From NCBI GenBank assembly GCA_018806985.1, contig JADANN010000391.1, forward strand, positions 703,032 to 767,031: a DNA stretch of 64,000 nt. Direction: 5' to 3'. The notes beneath the pieces were generated by a model. That model ran no database searches. It was not told the DNA's origin and worked only from the letters and a program-made list of their open reading frames with translations. Shown piece after piece: positions 44,819-52,700 of this stretch (its first letter is position 1; each line of letters opens with the position of its first letter). This DNA comes from Angiostrongylus vasorum (taxonomy: Eukaryota; Nematoda; Chromadorea; Rhabditida; Metastrongylidae). The position numbers were made by a program, and so were the translations under genes.

Positions 44819-44854
44819 GGCTCTTAGGAATGCAACATCCGCCGAAACGTCAGC
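44819..44854 (+). ncRNA. Hammerhead motif H11, partly decayed
   Basis: Plus strand: CTTAGGA (core G to T), damaged stem II, then CCGAAACGTCAGC fully intact, including GAAA, ACGT and the cleavage triplet. Confidence 0.52.
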
Positions 44855-45349
44855 TTGTGCGTAAATAAAAAAAATGAAATAACACCTCATGGCTGCTAAG
44901 CAAAAATACAAAGAATTCTTTTACAGGATATTTATCAGACAGGGCTTTAAAGCTTATACAGAATGTTCACGTGACAGCAAATGTAGGTGCCAGAGATGCT
45001 GACATAGTACGGTTTCTACACAGTGTGAGAATAAATGTGGTTATCAGTAAACATGGCTAATGTACTCAGGATACATACAATAAAAGAAAATAGGAACTAT
45101 TCTAGCAATCGTTACTACGATCGCACCAAATCTTGTACCATCGCCAAGCAAGAGGCAGAAATCACAACGAGCAATATACCAACATAGATATTTACTAGAT
45201 GACGCACTTTTGTTATTCGTAGAAAGAAAAAAACGTCCCTCATAAATAATGTAGGTGAGGAAGGGTTTTTTTCATGAAGCCCTTCGTGAATGATGCTATG
45301 AAAAAAAATTTGATTTGAATCAAGAGAAAAGAGTAAGATAAACATAACC

Positions 45350-45870
45350 ATTACGAGGCTGGGATATTTGCAAAACTTGTACCCAACGCCAGATCGAATT
45401 CGTAATTACCCTTTCTGGGTACCAAGTGTTATCCAATGCACTACTGAGGCACTCATTCTACGTTCCTCTCGGCGATCCTTTTTACCCTAACGGTGCCATC
45501 AGCAACCAGGCTGAGAGGAACGTAGAAGGTGGGACTCAGTGTTGCACTGGGTAAGACGTGAGCCCACGGAAAGGGCAATCGAAGGTTCGATTAGGCCTGG
45601 GATCCCTAGTTTTGAAATATCTCGGTATCATTGCTGTTAAATGTCGCGATTTTGATCATAGGTTCAGCCTGACTGGATTTCATGCCGATTTTCCTTCCCA
45701 GATAATTTCCGTTGACTAATGACTGCTAATATCACTGTTAGGGTTAAAAAACTGGCTAGGATAAATGCGAAGCAAAGGTCTCGGTGGTGCAGTATGGCAA
45801 AACGTCAGTCCCTGGAAAAGGTAATCGTGTGTTCGATTCTAAGCTGGAATTCTACGATTCCTATGCTTGG
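45350..45870 (+). repeat. tRNA-like SINE/fold-back B relatives, two units
   Basis: Unit one, 45350-45640, is palindromic: GAGTGCCTCAG-type text and ACGTTCCTCTCGGCGA on the left are mirrored by GAGAGGAACGTAGAAGG on the right, followed by CGGAAAGGGCAATCGAAGGTTCGATTAGG-type B-box text. Unit two, 45660-45870, has GGTCTCGGTGGTGCAGTATGG (A-box) and, after GGAAAAGGTAATC, a clear B-box GTGTTCGATTC. Both keep tRNA spacing, so the B relatives also appear to be tRNA-derived. Confidence 0.55.
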
Positions 45871-46550
45871 ATTGGTAGGAAACGGTTGCAACGTCGTTTT
45901 GGCATGTTATCCGACCACAGTCGGCAGACATAGCTAGGTGTCGATGTAGGCCGAAAGTCGTGAGAGAAGTGATATGCAATACACTAGCTCATAAATCGCT
46001 TGAATGAAATAGTGAGACACTGACATGAGAAGCTTGTGATAACGAAGATTAGAGTTTATTTCCTCCAGTGTGCATAGTAGCTCTATAAGCTTCTTGTCGA
46101 AAAGAGCTGTCAACCTGAGTCTAACAAGTCTCTCAAAGACGAAATTTGGAAGACATCTGGCTCACCGACAAAGAGTTGAGGAAGAATTGGAAAAACAAAC
46201 TCGTGTCTCTATTGGAGCATACTTAGCACAGCTGATAAAACATGCTCACTGCAAGAAACAGTTCTAGAGAAAGCTATCCTTTTCTAACGATAGAGAACTG
46301 TTAGAAACAGCTGAACCCATTCCGCTCTCCAAATGGATAGTTTTTTGGTACAAAAGAAGCTTTTGTGTAACGCTAGAGTGTTTGATGAAGATGAGGAGTC
46401 ACATCAGGCAATTCGAAGAAGCCAATCACCAGCTAACGGACCTGAGACTAACCATAGCATCCTAACCCACTTATTTAAAACTTTGATCCTCATTAATACT
46501 TTAGCCTTTTCCACCGAATAATTAAAGTATTCTAATATAAAAATACGTCC
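45871..46550. other. Unassigned stretch
   Basis: The frame at 46070-46267 encodes a charged segment (HLAHRQRVEEELEKQTRVSI) without recognised family. No supported gene. Confidence 0.25.
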
Positions 46551-46587
46551 AGACTCTGAGGAAGGCGAAACCGCCGAAACGTCAGCC
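46551..46587 (+). ncRNA. Hammerhead motif H12, intact core
   Basis: Plus strand: CTGAGGA, stem II GGCG/CGCC with loop AAAC, GAAA, ACGT, C and AGCC. All core positions are present. Stem I pairs at two positions. Downstream comes a CAACAACGACAACGACAACG microsatellite-like stretch, then ACCAACCTCGCATCAGCTAA and, at 46690-46725, GCCGAGGTTTATTGAAAGTC (PLE outer end). With H1 this is the best candidate for an active sequence. Confidence 0.72.
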
Positions 46588-46947
46588 ATCGACCAACAAC
46601 ACCAACAACAACGACAACGACAACGAAGACCTATACCAACCTCGCATCAGCTAAAGAAGATCAGTTTATAAGATCACATAAATAAATATATCAGCTATCT
46701 ATGCCGAGGTTTATTGAAAGTCGGTCTTTTGAGTTATTAAGGACCTGAAACTCTTCGCCCATCTCTTCTCTGGTATTGGGATTATTGCATACGGCAAATT
46801 CCCGGCCTTCGTGGACACAGCTGGAGAATCCATTATCGTTATTCTTGTTAATGACTCATCGAGTACGACTTTGTTTATCATGTACACCACCTTTATAATA
46901 ATCATCTGTCAAAGCAACGCTTGTACATGATTGATGCTTCGTGTACT

Positions 46948-47290
46948 TCACGATTCGGGAAGTGTTGCCAACACATGGAAAGGCTTTCCGTCGACCACAG
47001 ACACTTGACATTCTAGTTTTTTGGTAACCTGAAAACGTATACTTTTGTATTTTTCCCTGCACCTTCTGAATAGTTTTGGCGTCAGCTGCATCGAACGGTG
47101 ATGCATTGTGGAGTTTTGCCACAAAAAGGAACAATTTTTTCTCCACTGAGCAAACATACAGCAATTTGTCACATGGAGAAATGTTCTTCTGTGAAAACAT
47201 TCCTCCTGCGGCAGGTGCACAAATACTTTCTGAATTCCGATTACACATAAAAAGTGCAGCGAATACCGGAAATGGCTTTTGCATCTCCAT
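46948..47290 (-). pseudogene. Minus-strand coding-like block, two frames
   Basis: A 144-codon frame (46856-47290) reads FAALFMCNRNSESIC, CDKLLYVCSVEKKLFLFVAK, LHNASPFDAADAKTIQKVQG. From about 47030 the overlapping second frame looks better (FQVTKKLECQVSVVDGKPFH, VLATLPES, stop at 46948). This suggests one coding block with a shift, or an exon boundary, near 47030. Not recognised. Non-repetitive within the window. Confidence 0.32.
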
Positions 47291-47381
47291 CAGTTTTTCG
47301 TTTGGCTAATTACTCCTTGAATTTTTTTATTATGAATGCTTTCTGGCCTTCTTCATGCAATTAAGAGCTAATGAACTACCA

Positions 47382-47650
47382 GGGGCGTTTGTGGCGCAGT
47401 GGTTGAAGACGCCCTGCAACACACACGTGGAATCGATACCCGTGTCCATGGCCAACGAAGAAGCCTTCCTTCCCTCCGGGGTCGGCAAATTGGTACCACA
47501 CTTGTCTGGGAGGATAGGAGCACTGGCTCCATGCATCGGTAGACGACCGCGAGTCAGTGTAAAGGCCAGCTATGCATTCAATCAGCTTCAACGATGCTTA
47601 ATGAAGTCGAATGCATGGCACATCCCTCACAGATTGATCAAAACTGAGAC
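47382..47650 (+). mobile_element. SINE family A, copy 16
   Basis: Complete plus copy. Head GGGGCGTTTGTGGCGCAGTGG, B-box-like GGAATCGATACC, CAAATTGGTACCACACTTGT, CGACCGCGAGTCAGTGTAAA, GTCGAATGCATGGCACATCC, GATTGATCAAAACTGAGACC. It lacks the TATCC tail. Confidence 0.85.
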
Positions 47651-47814
47651 CTCTTTTTTAATGAAATACTAACGCAGTTTAACACTTGCAAATTATTGGT
47701 AATTCATCTTGAAAGTACTTGTACACTTGGAGCGAAAATTATCTGACGTATCATGCCTTAGTGTACTTTCTTTCATTGATAAGCTAACACGAGGTTCTTA
47801 CCAAATATTAATTC

Positions 47815-47850
47815 CGTTAAAGTTTCGACGTCTTCTTCTTCTTCAGAGCC
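47815..47850 (-). ncRNA. Hammerhead motif H13, subfamily 2
   Basis: Minus strand: stem I GGCT, CTGAAGA core intact, a 13-base spacer ending GACGTC, GAAAC, then TTTAAC in place of GTTAGCC, so stem III and the cleavage triplet are damaged. The flank CGAATCATC matches H7. Confidence 0.5.
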
Positions 47851-48254
47851 GATGATTCGAATCGGTAATCCACATTTACTGTTCTTTGTGACGTAAGGCC
47901 TTCATCGTCGTATGGAATCGAGTCTTCCTCAGAATTTTCGAATCTTTTTTATCACTGAAAAAGTACATGGATCGTTCATACCGATGTTAAATGAGAGTCA
48001 GTTTAGAACAGTACTGCTTTTGCTATGTGCGCACTTATCTAATATCGGTTGCTGTAGAATGGATTTACTATCGTAAAACAAAAGATTATCAATGGGAGAC
48101 TATTACCATCAACAATCTTTCCATAAAGTGATATCGCCGAGTGAAGTTACTTCGTCCGAGCGGTGTTCCACAGAAGGAGATTCGACTCGATACGACAACG
48201 AAGATCAACATCGGAAGAAGGAACAACTGAGAACAATCTAATCAGGTCAATACA

Positions 48255-48290
48255 GCGCTGAAGAAGCGCAAGTGCTTACCGATAAAGTTT
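48255..48290 (+). ncRNA. Hammerhead-like remnant H14
   Basis: CTGAAGA followed by a spacer and GATAAAG where GAAACG is expected. Kept as a relic because its flanks (GAACAACTGAGAACAATCTA before, GTCAACC after) fit PLE ends. Low certainty. Confidence 0.3.
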
Positions 48291-48617
48291 TTTTTGTCAA
48301 CCTTTTGTTACCCTGCCACTGAAAGAATACAAATTGATTAATCAGTTTGAAATCGTAAAGTTCCTACATAGTGCGAATTGTGCTGGCTTTGAAGAAAGGT
48401 GGCAACCGCGTAGCAGTTTCTTTATGAAGGAACGTACATTGGTTTTCTAAACCGAGCCGAGGATAAATAGAAGTTGGTTTACAGTAATTACATTGTTTAG
48501 ATTATTCGAGTGCTCGGATGCTCCCGTACCAAGTACTCAAAATAATGGTCAGACCTACGGGAGGTTGCAACCTTTTTAATGAGCGCTCACAAATTTGAGT
48601 AGAATCCATTACCAGAA

Positions 48618-48910
48618 GGGCGCTTGTGCAGCAGTGGTTAGCGGTGCCTTGCAGTAGACCCTAGATTGATCTCTGGTTCGGTGCAGCGCCTTGGACTCAC
48701 CAGGTTTCTATTTCTCTGATGTCGGTAAGTGGCTAGTGTTATTGTATGTTAAGCGGAGAACACCAGCTTGACACACTAGCAAATCACCGAAAGCCATTAT
48801 GTAGGCCAGACATACATTAACTCATTTCTGTAGTGCTACACATGAAGTCGAATGCATAGCACATCCGTCAGAAATTGATCAACAGCGAAAGTTTTACCCT
48901 TTATCCTTTT
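48618..48910 (+). mobile_element. SINE family A, copy 17, upstream of astacin gene
   Basis: Diverged full-length copy. GGGCGCTTGTGCAGCAGTGG head, a B-box region with GGTTCGGTGCAGCGCC inserted, CTCACC, GGTAAGTGGC, CATGAAGTCGAATGCATAGC, GATCAACAGCGAAAGTTTTA and tail CCTTTATCCTTTTG. It ends about 200 bases before the astacin start codon. Confidence 0.72.
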
Positions 48911-49105
48911 GTTCATAAGCATATCATCTGAACAGATCCTTCTCGAATGGGCCAAAAAATACTAACAGTAATTTCTAATAAGTACCTTGTGCCTTCTTGC
49001 TAAATAATGGAAGAAAAAATGTGAGACCGAATTAATAAGTTATGGTGCAGAGAGTGATAACGCGTGGTGCCGTATTCTTCCTTCACATTGATCTCAATTA
49101 AACCG

Positions 49106-49117
49106 GAATATTTAGAG
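49106..49117 (+). promoter_or_regulatory. Probable spliced-leader acceptor
   Basis: AATATTTAGAG directly before the ATG at 49118. Nematode mRNAs are commonly trans-spliced at such TTTAG/TTTCAG sites a few bases upstream of the start. Its position, two bases from the ATG of a signal peptide, decides that start over the upstream in-frame ATG at 49064. Confidence 0.5.
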
Positions 49118-49750
49118 ATGAAAATTATTACATTACTGGTAGCCACTATCGCAATGACGTACTGTGACATAATTAATGTCAACAATGATTCAAAGGACCT
49201 CTTTTCTGATGCTCAAGGTGTTCAGAAAACCAACTTTCAGAGCCTAAAAAGTGGGCAGAGCGGTAAGTCAATTGAGAACTTGTAACCTCGAAGTGCCAAA
49301 TTTCTCTTTGAGTCTTCCTTCCACAGTACAATTTTTTGCATCGAGTGGGAACATTTATGAAAGAACTGAGACGGTTTTAGACTCCTACAAGCCTCTCTAT
49401 GTTTCATTTTTTGCATCTTTAAAATAGTTGAATTCATTTGGCAGGAAGTAGCGAAGAACTTGAAGAACAACGACCCGAACCTCGACAAATCTATTTTTTC
49501 TCAAAATCACTTCTGAAGGAACAGTTGGCCGATCTCTACACCATAGTGACATAAGAATGACAGAGTAATTTATCAGGAATTTATGAAAGTATAAGATGTA
49601 GGGCTTCTAAAGCATCATGTGTTGTTATGTTCAGGAGACAAGCTGGGGAAATTTTCGAGAACGTCGTAAGCTACGCTCGCACAAAGAGGCAAGTGCTGAA
49701 GGACGAAATGAAGTGGAAAGGCGGCGTTTTCTATACGTTTAATACGTCAG
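49118..49750 (+). CDS. Astacin gene exons 1-3: signal, propeptide, mature start
   Basis: Exon 1 encodes a signal peptide, [15 protein letters not shown], then a polar propeptide, with donor AGCG|GTAAGT. Exon 2 (acceptor TTGGCAG) continues the propeptide. Its donor is unclear: ACA|GTTGGC keeps the phase, but the frame remains open to a TAA at 49553. Exon 3 has the furin-like site RTKR, followed by [20 protein letters not shown], the typical start of a mature astacin domain. It ends TCAG|GCTAGT, a GC donor. Confidence 0.8.
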
Positions 49751-52700
49751 GCTAGTTTTAATGGAGAGGTTCATTTCTAATTCCAAGAATCCATGGCTCT
49801 TCTTCATTCATCTTAGAGTCACAATCAGTCCTCCTTTACATAGTTTTTAATGGAAAGGTTCATTTCTAATTCCAAGAATCCATGGCTCTTCCTCATTCAT
49901 CTTGGAGTCACAATCAGTCCTCCTTTACAGCTCTTTTTCAAAGAATTTAGAAAAAAAATTTGTCCTTGGCATTTAACACTTGGCCAATTGAATGATCATT
50001 TTTTACTGTCTACGAAGAATGGAGTAACATTCAGTTTAGTTTTCAAATGGAAGGCGCTTTGTTGGTAACGCAAGACCTTCTTCCAAAACGCTATCAAAGG
50101 CCGATCCCGAAGGCTCTTCCCAGGCAGAAAACAGCTGCCAGCGAGAGGAAATTTTGTTTTAAGGTTGTATGTGATTTTGGACGTTTATTACCTTGAGCAG
50201 GGCTCACAGATGGAAATGTTAAACTCATTCTAAGGATTGGAATTTCTTAAAAAACAATGACCACTCCTCAGAAGTATTTGTGCCTGACATGTTCGCAATA
50301 ATAGTGGCAATAATTGTAAGGATGAAAATAGTAATAACAGCTGTAAAAACAATGTGAAACAAATAAAGATGCTTTTCAAATTGTTGAGCTTACACGAGGT
50401 GGATATTTATTTCGGCTAACGTTTCGACGTCTTTGTCTTCATCAAAGCCGATGTGATCCGTGTCGACGGTCCACAGTTGTTCCTTATTTCGATGTGGCGT
50501 CTTCGTTGTCGTACCGAGACATTAGACAGAAGCAAAGCATTAGAAAGAGGGATGCAATAGAATATAAAATAAATAACGAATGAAAACTATTCGTACAAGG
50601 ACGATAGGAATCCGGTAGCTGTGAAAACATATGTCGAAAAGTCTAGTTGAAGCCCCTAAAGAGACATTTATTTTACTGTCGCGGATTTCAGCGCATTTTC
50701 GTTCTCCGCAGCTATCTGAATCTCCACCTCCTAGGAAGGCAAAAATCCTAGCACGTCCTTGCGTTATTAAGCTAACACAAGGCTGATAAAACGGTTTTAC
50801 TGGCCAGCGTTTCGACGTATTAATCTTTCTCAGAGCCGATGATCCGAGTCGATGGACAACAGTCGCTTGTGTTCGCTGAGGTCGTCGTACCGAGTCGACT
50901 CTTCATCAGTGGAGCAGGTTTTGAATCAAGCTACCCCCAACCTTACTTGACGATGCTGTTTTGTACAGTACGGCTGTTCTTCACAATGAATGTCCACTGA
51001 TAATAGTTTACTTCTCGAAAGGAAATCCATTCTACAGCAGACGGTGTTACATTGGCTGCCACAAAGCAAATTCCATACTACTATTCTACTACTATACATT
51101 CCCATACAAATTTTGAAAATTATACTTTTAGATAACATCGTACAGAACGCGTTTAAAATGGGTGTAAAGGTATGGAGTGACGCCAGCTGTATCGACTTCG
51201 TTGAAGACAAGAATGGTTCGATATGGACCCAACAGGCAGATATGCCGTCTTTTTACGTCAATGATTTGCAGCTAAGGACAAGGTGGTCGTTGTCAAACAA
51301 GATGGAAGCTGGTCGGAAGTTGGTCGAATCGGCGGAGATCAGCGTCTGTCGCTTGGTGATCGTGCGACGGTACGAGAGATTCAAATTAATAGCTTTAAAA
51401 TGTACGTAGTCTTAAAGATTAAGTCTGAGTACATACATTTCTATTTGCACAACATGTCTAGCCATGAATCTTCTCAATCGTTTAAGTAATATAGGGTGCA
51501 AATTGCGTAGTGCAAGTGAAAACGATCATCATGAGCATGCAGCAGGTTCGACTCCTTCCCATCCTGACTGAACTTGTCGTTACTCCGAGTCGGGTACCAG
51601 ACTTGTCTGAGAGTGATCTACTTCTTGCAATCAAGTGGGAAAGCTTTAACCCGACTGTCTCACAACTTCAAGAAGAAGAGACTCAACCGGTATGCCACAA
51701 CATTCGTGACGAAAGGAAAATCCTCAAACGGCAACCGAAGCCAAAGGCAACAAGTTGAAAGACCTTCGTGGATGATGATGATAGGAGAAAACAAGTCAAG
51801 CGAAAGAAGTCCTGACATCCACGCAGTAGAAGCGAAAGAGATGTTGTGTAAAAGAAATGGATTAGACACTTTAGGAGGGTTCAGCGGTGCATGAGATTGG
51901 TCACGTTCTTGGACTTCTCCACACAATGCAAAGATATGATCGCGATAATTACATTAAAATCTTCACGCAAAACATCGATGTGAGTCGCCGTAAAATACGA
52001 GTATTTGACATCTTTTAGAAAGCTCGTATTGTTGGTTTAGCCAAATCTCGTCGTGCAGTTCAACAAAGTGAGCAGAAACCTCACCGATGTTTTTTGGACT
52101 GACGTACGATTATGGCAGTATCATGCACTATGATGAAACCAGGTAAGCTCCGTAACTAAGTGAATTTTGCCATGTCTCCGATTATTGTTATAGCTTTCAG
52201 TTGTTCCATTAATAAGCAGCGCACAATGGTTGCAATAGATCCGTTTTATCAAAAAACGATGGGATCTGATTTGATTTCCTTCTCGGATATCTTCATGATC
52301 AATAAACACTACGAATGCGATGGTCAGGCTTAGAAGAATTTTAAGCTAAAACTGGATAAGACCATAAAAAACTCTGATTCTACAGCTAAATGCAACAAGT
52401 CTACGTCCGCTAAGTGTGAAAATGGAGGATTTCCTCACCCTCGAAACTGTTCCACTTGTATTTGCCCAAGTGGCTACGGTGGCACTCTGTGTGATGAGCG
52501 GGTAAGAATGAGCGTTAAGGTAAACTTGATGAAATAAATTCGGCACCAACACTTCTACCATTCCAGCCACCAGGCTGTGGAGAACAGCTTCCGGCGACAA
52601 ATGCAGAAAAAGTCGTCGATTGCAGACTAGGTGTCGGATCCGGATCCGGTCTCAGAGATCAATTTGAATTTTGTAATTACATAATTACGGTGCGCTCTTC

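Larger units (their letters stand above)
44401..44854. mobile_element. Second PLE palindrome, endonuclease-less, B insertion
   Basis: The ends match the arms of the 13-kb element: left CCTGGAAAGGTC, CAAACACCTCCATGACTAAA and CAGAGAAAATGC; right the complement CATTTCCTCTGTTTGG, ATGTGTTTGGC and CAACTTGACCTTTCCAGG. A family B copy (44570-44712) lies between GACTCTTCTGTG and CACACTATTCTGTGTTC, where the endonuclease would be. Confidence 0.68.

Noticed and set aside
52090..52095. Possible frameshift in the T-run of astacin exon 7
   Set aside because: On recounting, the frame from CCAAATCTC through YDYGSIMHY is open without correction and the phases match.
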